This document shows, one piece after another, positions 18,613 through 26,611 of a stretch of 64,000 nt of DNA. The DNA lies in NCBI GenBank assembly GCA_005777235.1, contig SXND01000282.1:1-64000 (forward strand), written 5' to 3'. A program made the position numbers and the translations under genes. The stretch is from Pseudomonadota bacterium. Lineage in GTDB: Bacteria; Tectomicrobia; Entotheonellia; Entotheonellales; Entotheonellaceae. The notes below the pieces were generated by a model, which saw nothing but the letters and a program-made list of their open reading frames with translations, was not told where the DNA came from and searched no databases. How positions within the stretch are numbered: position 1 is the stretch's first letter; each line of letters starts with the position of its first letter.

Positions 18613-19083
18613 CTACTCGGTGTGGAACAGCGCCGTCATGGCCAGCGCCAGGGGCTGCGCCTGCTGCCCGGCGTAATCTTTGAACGGCTGATAGCTCAAA
18701 AAACGGGCCGCCCGTGCAAACGCCTCGCTGTGGTACTGGTCCTCGATCAGCGTCACGGCGCCCAGATCCAGCGCCCCGTAGAGCCGCAAGGGCAGGGCCA
18801 CGCTATCCTGGGCGTTGTGGGCCGCGAGGAGGTCATTGAGGCGGAAGGCATAGGCCAGGGCCTCTGGTGGCGCGGCGCCAATGAGCAAGAAATAATAGCC
18901 ATCCCCGGTGCCATGACGGCGCCAGGTGCTCCACAGCGCGCCCTCGGGAATGAACGCACGGGCGGCCTCGGTGGCCATATCTTGCAGGCGGCGCACGATG
19001 AGTGCCTGCGTGTCGGCGTTGTAGGTGGTGAAACCCCGCACGTCAATATAGACAATTGGGATGCGGTCCCAGCGCTCGGTCAT
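18613..19083 (-). CDS. Nucleotide-cyclase-like (class III fold) small protein
   Basis: 156 residues from ATG 19083 (AGGAG 8 nt upstream). IPIVYIDVRGFTTYNADTQ resembles the start of class III adenylate/guanylate cyclase domains (metal-binding Asp before RGFT), and HGTGDGYYFLLIG resembles the second metal/beta-hairpin segment (GDGxxxxF). The rest (LRLYGALDLGAVTLIEDQYH) fits the fold up to the dimer-arm region. It is a domain-only protein, sitting directly upstream of the EAD-NACHT-FGE gene, a known companionship in NTP-dependent conflict systems. Whether it makes a signal nucleotide or only binds one cannot be told. Confidence 0.65.
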   Translation of the reverse strand: MTERWDRIPIVYIDVRGFTTYNADTQALIVRRLQDMATEAARAFIPEGALWSTWRRHGTGDGYYFLLIGAAPPEALAYAFRLNDLLAAHNAQDSVALPLRLYGALDLGAVTLIEDQYHSEAFARAARFLSYQPFKDYAGQQAQPLALAMTALFHTE

Positions 19084-19185
19084 ATGGGCTGCTCCTCTTT
19101 CGCACATCTCTGGGGCCAGAGATGCTGCTCTCTTGTCCTAAGTACCTGGCCATAAGTTTGCGCCATGTGCGTCTGGCGGTCCTAC

Positions 19186-19244
19186 CCTGGGAGCGCGGCC
19201 ATCCTGGCCGCTTCCGGAGCGGGCGAGACGCCCGCGCTCCCAGG
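19186..19244. repeat. Dispersed palindrome, family A, copy 2
   Basis: Opens CCTGGGAGCGC and closes GCGCTCCCAGG, with inner arms GGCCATCCTGGCC and GGGCGAGACGCCC. It sits within a larger imperfect inverted repeat (19139-19155 against 19262-19278, 13 of 17 positions complementary) between the DUF4058 and cyclase-like genes. Confidence 0.88.
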
Positions 19245-19292
19245 AAAAACCAGGCAAGAATTTTTGTCCAGGGACTTCGAACCTCTCTGTAA

Positions 19293-19320
19293 TAGGGGCC
19301 ACCGGCCGGTCGCTCCTACG
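19293..19320. repeat. Dispersed palindrome, family B, copy 1
   Basis: Imperfect copy of a GC palindrome with the core ACCGGCCGGTCG flanked by TAGGGGCC and CTCCTACG. The perfect 30-nt version is at 42007-42036 in the opposite orientation; both share an adjacent CCTCTCTG. It lies only 49 bases from a family A palindrome. Confidence 0.85.
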
Positions 19321-19344
19321 ACGCAGGGAGGTCTTTGCACCGTG

Positions 19345-20154
19345 TTACCGCAAGCCCTTCTCCCGCAGCAGCGCCTCGGCCCAGGCGGTGTCTGCGGGCG
19401 ACAACGGGGCTGGCGGCGCGACGTGATAGGCCAGCAGGCGGGCATAGGGCGCGCCATCATAGCAGCGCTGGAACACCGCTTGCAGATCCAGCACCACATC
19501 GCCATCCGGCTGGCGCAGGGGCAGAGCGATGCGTGGCAAGGGCTGGCGCACGGTGCGCGGATAGAGCTGGTAAACGCCAGGACGAGCCGAGCGATGCACG
19601 CAGACCAGGTAATCGAACGGGCGCACGCTGATCAGGCACGACTCTGGCACTGCGAGCACATGCAAACCGTGCCGCAGCAGGTCAATTTCGACGAGATTGG
19701 CAGCGCTAGCGAGGACATCGATTTGCTTACGCAGATACGTGTGGTACGTGCGGCTGCCGCCGGCCTTGTTGGCGGGGCTGAGGACTTCCATCACCGTGAC
19801 CACCTGCCCGGTGCTCTCGGCGCGAATTTCGACAAAGCGCTGGCGTTTGTTGGGACTTTCTTCGACTTCAACCGCCTGATCGGCGGCCACCGCCACGGCC
19901 ACCCCGCCGCCTGGTGTGTCCGGCTCGCCCTCAGCGCCTGCTGGCCCGGTGGGTTCGCGGGCCACAGTCACGTCCGGATAATAGAAACGCGGCGGCGTTT
20001 CCACGATGATACGTTCCTCAATCAGCGCGTAATAGCCCGTTGGCAAGCGCAGTTGCAGGGCTTCGCTGATACAATAGAGCAGTCGATGGTGCACATCTTG
20101 CCAGAGCCCTGCAGACTCCAGGTACGGATCCATACCAGGGAATGGACTGGGCAT
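19345..20154 (-). CDS. DUF4058 family protein
   Basis: 269 residues of unknown biochemical function. The opening MPSPFPGMDPYLE followed by W-DVH is the signature of DUF4058, a family frequent in cyanobacteria and other large-genome bacteria and related to PD-(D/E)XK-like nucleases. FVEIRAESTGQVVTVMEVLSPANK contains the ExLSPxNK motif typical of the family, and the core then continues through ISVRPFDYLVCVHR. A variable linker (about residues 60-105) is rich in Gly, Ala and Val. It precedes the cyclase-EAD-NACHT cluster on the same strand but is separated by about 260 bases of repeats, so operon membership is unclear. Confidence 0.85.
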   Translation of the reverse strand: MPSPFPGMDPYLESAGLWQDVHHRLLYCISEALQLRLPTGYYALIEERIIVETPPRFYYPDVTVAREPTGPAGAEGEPDTPGGGVAVAVAADQAVEVEESPNKRQRFVEIRAESTGQVVTVMEVLSPANKAGGSRTYHTYLRKQIDVLASAANLVEIDLLRHGLHVLAVPESCLISVRPFDYLVCVHRSARPGVYQLYPRTVRQPLPRIALPLRQPDGDVVLDLQAVFQRCYDGAPYARLLAYHVAPPAPLSPADTAWAEALLREKGLR

Positions 20155-20177
20155 CGCTCGCCCTCCTTTCGTGTACG

Positions 20178-21125
20178 TTAAAACCGCAACCGCAGCCCGA
20201 GTGCGGGGGCCTGCAAGGCCCGCAGCGTCAGCGTTGGCGGGGCATGCGTGGTCCGCAGGTGGTCGGCCCAGGCTTGCTGCTGCGTGCGGTTTGCCGCCCT
20301 GGTGGCTTCCATGGCGCTGCTAATGCCCCCCAAATACCAGCCCGTTTCAAAAAACAGCAAGATGGCGGCCGACACTTCCAGTCCTTCATGCAAGGCATAC
20401 GCCGCACCGCCGAGGAACACGCCATTGAGCATAAAGGCGGTCAGCGCCTGCCAGGGTTTGCCGGCGTAGAGATGCCCAGCCCCCGGCAGCACCCCGGAGA
20501 GGATACCGGCCACGCGGGGCGATTTCGGCACGGGGAGCGCTTGCAGGCGGAGATCCTCTTGCAGGGCCATGGCCTGCTGCGCCAAAGGGTCGCGGGCCGG
20601 TAAGGTGGCGAACACCTGCTGTCCTTGCGCCAGCTGGCCGTCCAGGGTCCAGGAGAGGCCCAGAAGATATTTCGTGTGCGACACCAGTGGCCCAGTAGGG
20701 AACGCTTCCAAAAAACCCTGCCAGTGTTCAATGGCCTGACGATATTGGCCCTGGAGAAAACGCAGCTCGCCGAGCTTAAACGCCGCCACACGTGTGGTAT
20801 CCGTCGGGTCGTCCGCTAGGCGCCAGCGCTGAAAGTGGGTGAACGCCTCCTCGGTGGCCGCGTCTTCCTGCAGGGCGAGGCCAATGAGCAGCTCTGCCAT
20901 CGGTTGGCGGGCGTGCTGTGGAAAGAGCAGAGAAAAACGTTTGAACTCCGTAATGGCCCGATAGTAGTCGCCAAGGTGGAACAGATGCAGACCGAAGTCG
21001 TAGATCTGGCTGTCGGGCGTGTCGCCAGGCTGGGCCTGCGCCGGCAAGGCGTGCGCGCCAGCCCACAGGAGCGTGAGACCGAGATACAGCGCCGACAAGG
21101 GACGCAGCAGAGCACGCAAACGCAT
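20178..21125 (-). CDS. Exported TPR protein with C-terminal membrane segment
   Basis: 315 residues from ATG 21125 (GGAG 8 nt upstream). The signal peptide LSALYLGLTLLWAGAHALPAQA ends at AQA-QP. Four or so TPR-like helix pairs follow (DFGLHLFHLGDYYRAITEFKRF; LGELRFLQGQYRQAIEHWQG). The C-terminal third, ILSGVLPGAGHLYAGKPWQA then FMLNGVFLGGAAYALH, resembles the small hydrophobic DUF5683-type segment found in envelope proteins. Divergent from yajC-secDF. A role in the cell envelope is likely; no more specific function is visible. Confidence 0.7.
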   Translation of the reverse strand: MRLRALLRPLSALYLGLTLLWAGAHALPAQAQPGDTPDSQIYDFGLHLFHLGDYYRAITEFKRFSLLFPQHARQPMAELLIGLALQEDAATEEAFTHFQRWRLADDPTDTTRVAAFKLGELRFLQGQYRQAIEHWQGFLEAFPTGPLVSHTKYLLGLSWTLDGQLAQGQQVFATLPARDPLAQQAMALQEDLRLQALPVPKSPRVAGILSGVLPGAGHLYAGKPWQALTAFMLNGVFLGGAAYALHEGLEVSAAILLFFETGWYLGGISSAMEATRAANRTQQQAWADHLRTTHAPPTLTLRALQAPALGLRLRF

Positions 21126-21361
21126 GGGCAATTCTCCAACATTGGGCGGGAACACGACCTACGGTATGATAGCCTGTGTATAGTGTCGGACCATAGCCGC
21201 TGCCCATGGCCCAGCAGCCCCAAACCCTAGCAAGGCCCACTAGCCCTGTCAATCCGCGCCACGGGCGTGCCGCCACGGCGTGGGGATTTTGCCCGTGCCT
21301 TTTCTAGGGGGTAGTGATATAGTGTGCCGCTCTTTTTCTTTTTGCAGGGAGGTGTATCGCT

Positions 21362-21673
21362 GTGTGGAATGATATTGCGTATGCGGCGGGACCACAAGCA
21401 GCTCGAGGCATGGGCGACCTGTTTAACTCACTCTTCTTGTTCTTGCCACTGATCGCGATCTTTTACTTCATGATCTTTCGTCCGCAACAGAAACAACGGA
21501 AGGCTCTGCAAGAGCTACTCGCCAATCTCAAGAAAGGTGACAGTATTGTGACGCGCGGCGGGATTGAGGCGATCATTGACAAGGTGGAAGAAAAACGGTT
21601 ACGTATCGAAGTCGCCAACGGCGTCAGAATGTGGATGCACCGGGATTACGTCGATCGGTTAGACACCAAGTAG
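21362..21673 (+). CDS. yajC: Preprotein translocase subunit YajC
   Basis: 103 residues; small accessory subunit of the SecDF-YajC complex at the inner membrane. One N-terminal transmembrane helix (LFLFLPLIAIFYFMIFRPQQK), the RPQQKQRK basic boundary and the GDSIVTRGGIEAIIDKVEE domain are all present. The start is GTG 21362 with GGAGG 9 nt upstream. It is followed by secD after 27 bases and secF, the usual gene order; tgt, which often precedes yajC, is absent. Confidence 0.95.
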   Translation: MWNDIAYAAGPQAARGMGDLFNSLFLFLPLIAIFYFMIFRPQQKQRKALQELLANLKKGDSIVTRGGIEAIIDKVEEKRLRIEVANGVRMWMHRDYVDRLDTK

Positions 21674-21700
21674 TATCTGGCAGGCCACAAAGGAGGCAGG

Positions 21701-23248
21701 GTGGGTCGAGAACTCCTGCTCAAGCAGGGTATTATTGTCTTGGCGATTGCGGCAAGCCTGTTTTTTGCGATGCCGCCACGCGATAAAATTCATCTGGGTC
21801 TGGATTTGCAAGGTGGCCTGCATCTGGTGCTGGAAGTCCAGGTCAACAAAGCCGTGGAGCGGGCACTGGAACGTCGCAGTGACGTGTTGCGTCGGGATCT
21901 AGTGGCCAAGGGCTTGAGTGTCGTCGCCCTGGAACCCTATGGCTTGCAGGGCATTCGTATTGTCTTAAATACCCCGTCTGACCTGGCCACGGTTGAGGGC
22001 GCGGTGCGCAACCAGGATCCCGACGGTGTGGTGCGCCAGCAAACGCCAGAAATCTGGCTGTATGACCTCGCCGCGGCCGAGCTGCAGCACATGCGGACTA
22101 GTGCGGTGGATCAGGCCCTCGAAAAAATTCGCAACCGCATTGATGCGTTTGGGGTGAGCGAGCCGAGCATCAGTAAACAGGGGACGCAGCGTATTGTCGT
22201 GCAATTGCCGGGACTGCAAGACACCCAGCGGGCCATTGACTTGATCGGCAAGACGGCCCAACTTGAATTGAAGATGGTGCATTCGCAAGCCTCAGACGCC
22301 AAGGCCACCCCGCCGCCAGGGACGCAATTGTTGCCCGTCAAAAAGAAGGATGCCAAAACCGGGCAATTTGTCGAATCTGGGCACTATTTCGTCGAACGGC
22401 GCGCCCAGGTGAGCGGCGACATGCTGGCAGATGCGCGTGCTATCCCCGATCAAATGAATACGCAGTATTACGTGTTGATGCGCCTCAATAGTCGTGGCAA
22501 GAAGGCGTTTGAGCGTCTGACGCGTGAAAACGTCGGGAAAGCGCTGGCGATTGTGCTGGACGACGTCATTTTCTCTGCGCCCGTCATCCAAGAACCTATC
22601 CCCGGTGGTGAAGCCCGCATTACCGGCAATTTTACCCCAGAAGAAGCCCGGGATCTGGCTATTGTGTTGCGCGAGGGGGCCCTGCCAGCCCCGGTGACGA
22701 TTATTGAGAATCGAGTGGTTGGCCCCTCACTGGGCAGTGACTCGATTACCCAGGGTATTCGTGCCGCCCTCCTCGGGGGCACGCTGGTTGTGCTCTTCTT
22801 AGTGGGCTATTACCGCTGGTCGGGCATGATTGCCAATCTGGCCCTGGGGCTCAATCTGCTGATGCTGATGGGGGTGCTGTCACTGCCAGGCTTGGGCGCG
22901 ACGTTGACCTTGCCCGGTATCGCCGGCATCATTCTCACCATGGGGATGGCCGTGGACGCCAACGTCCTCATCTTCGAGCGTATTCGGGAAGAGCTGCGTA
23001 TGGGGAAACCGGTGCGTGCTGCCGTGGATGCCGGGTTTGATCGCGCCTTCTCAGCGATCTTAGACTCGAACGTCACGACGGTGATTGCGGCGGTTGTGCT
23101 CTTTCAATTTGGCACGGGGCCAGTCAAAGGGTTTGCTGTAACGCTGACCATTGGCATTGTGGTCAGTATGTTTACCGCCATCTTTGTCAGTAAGACCGTC
23201 TTTGAAACGATCTTCCAGATGCGCCGTGTGACGAACCTGAGTATCTAA
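21701..23248 (+). CDS. secD: Protein translocase subunit SecD
   Basis: 515 residues. Uses the proton gradient with SecF to draw secreted proteins through SecYEG. N-terminal membrane helix (GIIVLAIAASLFFAMPP), DKIHLGLDLQGGLHLVLEV (the conserved D1 and LDLxGG motif), large periplasmic P1 domain with the head region, then five C-terminal helices starting near IRAALLGGTLVVLFLVG; GMAVDANVLIFERIREELR carries the conserved D/R proton-relay residues. GTG start with AAAGGAGG 4 nt upstream. A typical Gram-negative SecD of normal length. Confidence 0.97.
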   Translation: MGRELLLKQGIIVLAIAASLFFAMPPRDKIHLGLDLQGGLHLVLEVQVNKAVERALERRSDVLRRDLVAKGLSVVALEPYGLQGIRIVLNTPSDLATVEGAVRNQDPDGVVRQQTPEIWLYDLAAAELQHMRTSAVDQALEKIRNRIDAFGVSEPSISKQGTQRIVVQLPGLQDTQRAIDLIGKTAQLELKMVHSQASDAKATPPPGTQLLPVKKKDAKTGQFVESGHYFVERRAQVSGDMLADARAIPDQMNTQYYVLMRLNSRGKKAFERLTRENVGKALAIVLDDVIFSAPVIQEPIPGGEARITGNFTPEEARDLAIVLREGALPAPVTIIENRVVGPSLGSDSITQGIRAALLGGTLVVLFLVGYYRWSGMIANLALGLNLLMLMGVLSLPGLGATLTLPGIAGIILTMGMAVDANVLIFERIREELRMGKPVRAAVDAGFDRAFSAILDSNVTTVIAAVVLFQFGTGPVKGFAVTLTIGIVVSMFTAIFVSKTVFETIFQMRRVTNLSI

Positions 23249-23263
23249 ACGGATAGCGCCATT

Positions 23264-24349
23264 ATGATAGAACTTGTCCCGCCAGGGATACATATTGATT
23301 TTCTCGGCAAGGCCAAGGTGTGCATCACCATCTCGGCCATCGTCATCTGCATTGGCCTGGTGTCTATTGTGTGGCATAAGGGGTTCAATGAAGGGATCGA
23401 TTTTAGTGGCGGCCTCTTGGTGCAATTACGCTTTAGTCAGGAGGCCAATCTCAGCGAGGTGCGTGATGCTTTAGGCGATGTAGGGCTTGGTAGGAGCGTG
23501 GTGCAACACTTTGGCGACGCCCATGAAGTGCTCATCCGGGCCGTCCAGCTCCCAGGGGAAAGTGAGCAGGTTGGGACGCGGATTCACAAGATCTTGCAAG
23601 AGCGCTTACCCGCACAGACGGTCGAACTACGCCGCGTTGAAGTGGTCGGAGGGCAGGTCAGCGCCGATTTGCGTCGGCAGGCCCTGTTTGCCTTGTTCTA
23701 CGCAATTTTAGGCACCGTGGTGTATCTGTCTGGACGTTTTGAAGCCAAGTGGGGCGTGGCTTTCGCCCAGGCTGCGGTCCTGTTCGTTCTGACGTACGGC
23801 ATCACCCAGTGGTTTCCAGGGGTCTCGCCGACGGTCCTGATCGTCGTCGCCCTCGTGGTGTCCACGGCCTTTGGCTTGATCCTCGATCTACGCTATGCCC
23901 AGGCCGCCATCATCGCCATTTATCATGATGTGCTGGTGACCGTGGGGTTTCTCTCACTGTTTAACAAAGAGTTCGACCTGCAGATTGTCGCCGCGCTCCT
24001 GACGATTATCGGCTATTCCCTGAACGATACGATTGTGATTTTTGATCGTATACGCGAGAACATGCATGGACAGCGCCGGGCGTCGTTTGCGCAGGTGGTC
24101 AATGACAGCGTCAATCAAACCCTGAGCCGCACGCTCTTGACCACGGGCCATACCTTACTCGTGGTGTTGGCGTTGTTTCTCTTAGGGGGCGAGGTTCTGC
24201 ATGACTTTGCGTTTGCCTTGCTGGTTGGCATGATCTCAGGCACGTATTCGACGGTCTATATTGCTGGGCCGGTCCTGGTGTACTGGGAGGCCATTGTGGC
24301 CCGTTTGCAGGCGCAGCGTTTTTCGTTTGGCTTGACGCGCTCGGAGTAG
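23264..24349 (+). CDS. secF: Protein translocase subunit SecF
   Basis: 361 residues, partner of SecD. N-terminal helix AIVICIGLVSIVW, GFNEGIDFSGGLLVQLRF (the G-I-D-F-x-G-G motif), a short periplasmic domain and five helices including ALLTIIGYSLNDTIVIFDRIREN with the conserved Asp and Arg. It starts 15 bases after secD. Last gene of the operon; the convergent argF lies beyond an inserted tnpB element. Confidence 0.97.
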   Translation: MIELVPPGIHIDFLGKAKVCITISAIVICIGLVSIVWHKGFNEGIDFSGGLLVQLRFSQEANLSEVRDALGDVGLGRSVVQHFGDAHEVLIRAVQLPGESEQVGTRIHKILQERLPAQTVELRRVEVVGGQVSADLRRQALFALFYAILGTVVYLSGRFEAKWGVAFAQAAVLFVLTYGITQWFPGVSPTVLIVVALVVSTAFGLILDLRYAQAAIIAIYHDVLVTVGFLSLFNKEFDLQIVAALLTIIGYSLNDTIVIFDRIRENMHGQRRASFAQVVNDSVNQTLSRTLLTTGHTLLVVLALFLLGGEVLHDFAFALLVGMISGTYSTVYIAGPVLVYWEAIVARLQAQRFSFGLTRSE

Positions 24350-24367
24350 ACGCTGAGAGCCTCTCCA

Positions 24368-24398
24368 GGTGGGGGCGAGCAGCGAGTCGCCCCTAGGA
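24368..24398. repeat. Dispersed palindrome, family B-like, copy 3
   Basis: GGGGGCGAGCAGCGAGTCGCC followed by CCTAGG is an imperfect palindrome sharing the GGGGCGA/TCGCCCC outer arms of family B but with a different centre. It lies 19 bases after secF, in position for a transcript end. Confidence 0.6.
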
Positions 24399-24443
24399 CG
24401 ACCATGCGGACGGGTTGACGGGTTTAGCAGATCCTTCGTAAAC

Positions 24444-24464
24444 CCCCTGCATGTATACATGGGG
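24444..24464 (+). repeat. Left-end palindrome of IS copy 2
   Basis: A 21-nt imperfect palindrome centred on the self-complementary ATGTATACAT and bounded by CCCC and GGGG, followed by ATAGAAG. It is the counterpart of 15533-15553. Confidence 0.75.
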
Positions 24465-24546
24465 ATAGAAGAAGGGGCCTGTGAGTACCCTCAATGGGTG
24501 CGAACAGGGCTTGTGCCCTTCTGTGTTTTGGGCTAGACTCTATGGT

Positions 24547-25668
24547 ATGCTTAAAGCAATGAAATACCGACTGAAACCTACAAAAAGCCAAGCGCATCTG
24601 CTGGAGAGCCAGCTTGAGGAATGCCACTTGCTCTATAACCACTTCCTGGCTGAACGCAAGACAGCTTACGAAGAACGAAAGGAGTCTCTGACCTACTACG
24701 GACAAAAAGCCACCTTGCCTCAACTCAAAGCGGCGTGCCCAGCATTGCGCCACGTGCATTCTCAGGTCTTGCAAGATGTCTCGATGCGGATCGACCTGGC
24801 TTTTAAGGCATTCTTCCGCCGTTGCAAGACTGGCGAAAAGCCTGGCTATCCACGCTTCCGTGGGTATGGTCGGTACGATGCGCTGACGTTCCCGCAGTAC
24901 GGCAATGGCTGCCAGATGGTTGATGGTGTCTTGAAGCTGTCCAAGGTCGGTGCGCTTCGCATGGTCCAGCACCGTCCGCTGGAAGGCACGCCCAAGACCT
25001 GCACCATACGGCGTAGCTCTCCAGGCAAGTGGTTCGTCACGATAGCCTGCGACGTGGAAGCAACTCCCCTGCCCACCACGGGGGAAGCGGTGGGCATTGA
25101 CGTAGGGCTCCTCGCCTTCTCCACGCTCTCGACTGGAGAAAGTACGCCGTGTCCGAAGTTCTTGCGTACCGATGAAAAAGACCTGAAGCGCACCCAGCGC
25201 AAGCTCTCGGCGACCACGAAGGGCACACCAGAACGCAAAAAGCGGTGCAATGTCGTCGGCAGGGTCCATGAGAGGATCAGCAACCGGCGCACGAACTTTA
25301 CCCATCAAGAGAGCCGTCGCATCGTCAACAGATTTGATGTCATTGCGGTAGAAGATTTGTCGGTGCACCAGATGGTGCACAATCACTGCCTCGCCAAAAG
25401 CATTCAGGATGCGGCGTGGTCGCAGTGCGCGACATTCCTCTCGTACAAGGCAGCATGGGCCGGTCGAGCGTTCGTAGCGGTCAATCCCGCGTACACGAGC
25501 CAGGATTGTTCGGGCTGTGGCCATCGTCAGAAAAAGACGCTGGCAGAGCGTGTGCACGCTTGTCCCTGTTGTGGGTTGACACTCGACCGAGACCATAATG
25601 CCGCCTTAAATATACTGACTCTGGGACAACAGAGTCTGAGACTTGTCCCTAGAAGCCCCTCGCTTTAG
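24547..25668 (+). CDS. tnpB: TnpB RNA-guided endonuclease (IS605 family), intact
   Basis: 373 residues from ATG 24547 (MLKAMKYRLKPTKSQ); ATG 24559 is equally possible, and the longer frame from 24481 runs into the left end. The helix-turn-helix-like N-terminus, GIDVGL (Asp, RuvC I), AVEDLSV (Glu, RuvC II) and DRDHNAALNIL (Asp, RuvC III) are intact, as is the zinc finger CSGCG...CPCC. TnpB cuts DNA guided by an omega RNA encoded over the 3' end of the gene and the right end, and so favours element retention. The TAG stop lies inside the right-end palindrome. Clearly divergent from the tnpB at 14157-15319. Confidence 0.93.
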   Translation: MLKAMKYRLKPTKSQAHLLESQLEECHLLYNHFLAERKTAYEERKESLTYYGQKATLPQLKAACPALRHVHSQVLQDVSMRIDLAFKAFFRRCKTGEKPGYPRFRGYGRYDALTFPQYGNGCQMVDGVLKLSKVGALRMVQHRPLEGTPKTCTIRRSSPGKWFVTIACDVEATPLPTTGEAVGIDVGLLAFSTLSTGESTPCPKFLRTDEKDLKRTQRKLSATTKGTPERKKRCNVVGRVHERISNRRTNFTHQESRRIVNRFDVIAVEDLSVHQMVHNHCLAKSIQDAAWSQCATFLSYKAAWAGRAFVAVNPAYTSQDCSGCGHRQKKTLAERVHACPCCGLTLDRDHNAALNILTLGQQSLRLVPRSPSL

Positions 25669-25680
25669 CCATGGGGAGTT
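25600..25680 (+). ncRNA. Expected omega RNA region at the 3' end of IS copy 2
   Basis: In IS200/IS605 elements the guide RNA of TnpB spans the tnpB 3' end and the right end. The end here folds (palindrome 25656-25676), and the guide would start beyond about 25680, reading into the 3' end of argF. Extent and existence are inferred from the family; nothing in the sequence fixes the 5' end. Confidence 0.4.
25656..25676 (+). repeat. Right-end palindrome of IS copy 2
   Basis: A 21-nt imperfect palindrome (CCCCTCGCTTTAG...CCATGGGG) followed by AGTTGTC, matching the right end at 14127-14147. It contains the tnpB stop codon and lies 6 bases from the argF stop. Confidence 0.75.
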
Positions 25681-25681
25681 G

Positions 25682-26608
25682 TCACAGGCCCACCATGGTG
25701 AAGACAAGCAGCGCCTTCTGGGCGTGCAAACGGTTCTCCGCTTCGTCAAAGACCAAGGCCCGCTCGCTTTCGAGCACCTCGTCGGTAATTTCCTCACCCC
25801 GGTGGGCTGGGAGGCAATGCATCACCACTGCATGCGGCGGCGCCTCGGCGAGGAGTGCGGCGTTGATTTGGTACGGGCGCAACACCGCCTGCCGTACTGT
25901 CGCCTGGTCTTCCTGCCCCATACTCGTCCACACATCCGTGTAGATGGCGTCGGTGCCGCGCACCCCGTGTTTGGGATCTTCGACCACGGAGAGCACCGCC
26001 CCGGTCGTCGCGGCAATGGCCTGTGCCTGGCGCAGCACCGTCGCATCGGGCTGGTAAGCCGGTGGGCAGGCCAGGGTTAAGGTTAACCCCATCTGGGCGG
26101 CACCCAGCAACCATGAGTGGGCGACGTTGTTGCCATCACCCACATAGGTAATGCGCCGACCCTTGAGGTCGCCAAAATGCTCGTGCAAGGTCTGCAAGGC
26201 GGCGAGAATTTGGCAGGGATGATACGAATCCGTCAGGCCATTGATGACCGGCACGGTGGCCGCCTGTGCCAGTTCGATCACCGAGGCGTGGGCAAAGGTG
26301 CGGATGACAATGCCGTCATAGTAGCGCGACAGCACCCGTCCGAGATCTTTGAGCGGTTCGCGGATGCCCAGGACAATGTCTGCATCTTCAAAATAACTCG
26401 ACATCCCACCCAGCTGCGCCATGCCGACCTCAAATGAGGCGCGCGTCCGCAAGGAGGGTTTACTAAATAAGAGGGCGAGGGCTTTGCCGGCCAAGAGGGG
26501 AGTGGACTCGCCGCGCTTGTGACGCTGTTTGAGGTCCAGCGCTAGTGTAAGCATGTGCTGGATTTCCTCCGGCGTGACATCCGCAAGCGTCAGCAAGTCC
26601 CGTTTCAT
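25682..26608 (-). CDS. argF: Ornithine carbamoyltransferase
   Basis: 308 residues; joins ornithine and carbamoyl phosphate to citrulline in arginine synthesis. The carbamoyl phosphate loop FSKPSLRTRASFEV (S-x-R-T-R), VINGLTDSYHPCQILADL-type motif (HPCQ), and HCLPAHRGEEITDEV (the HCLP ornithine-binding motif) are all present. The protein is of normal length. It follows argD with a 3-base gap, so the two form an operon. The TGA stop directly abuts the right end of the inserted tnpB element, so the last residues may have been changed by the insertion. Confidence 0.96.
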   Translation of the reverse strand: MKRDLLTLADVTPEEIQHMLTLALDLKQRHKRGESTPLLAGKALALLFSKPSLRTRASFEVGMAQLGGMSSYFEDADIVLGIREPLKDLGRVLSRYYDGIVIRTFAHASVIELAQAATVPVINGLTDSYHPCQILAALQTLHEHFGDLKGRRITYVGDGNNVAHSWLLGAAQMGLTLTLACPPAYQPDATVLRQAQAIAATTGAVLSVVEDPKHGVRGTDAIYTDVWTSMGQEDQATVRQAVLRPYQINAALLAEAPPHAVVMHCLPAHRGEEITDEVLESERALVFDEAENRLHAQKALLVFTMVGL

Positions 26609-26611
26609 ACT

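Larger units (their letters stand above)
24441..25680 (+). mobile_element. tnpB-only IS200/IS605-type (IS1341-like) element, copy 2
   Basis: Holds an intact tnpB and no tnpA. The left-end palindrome is at 24444-24464 (CCCCTGCATGTATAC, ending CATGGGG) and the right-end palindrome at 25656-25676 (CCCCTCGCTTTAGCC, ending ATGGGG). These match the ends of the element at 14124-15556 although the tnpB genes are clearly different. It is inserted between convergent secF and argF. Exact ends are inferred from the palindromes. Confidence 0.82.

Noticed and set aside
24424-25596. A 390-codon minus-strand ORF over tnpB
   Set aside because: Antisense to an intact TnpB with all catalytic motifs; no protein signature of its own.
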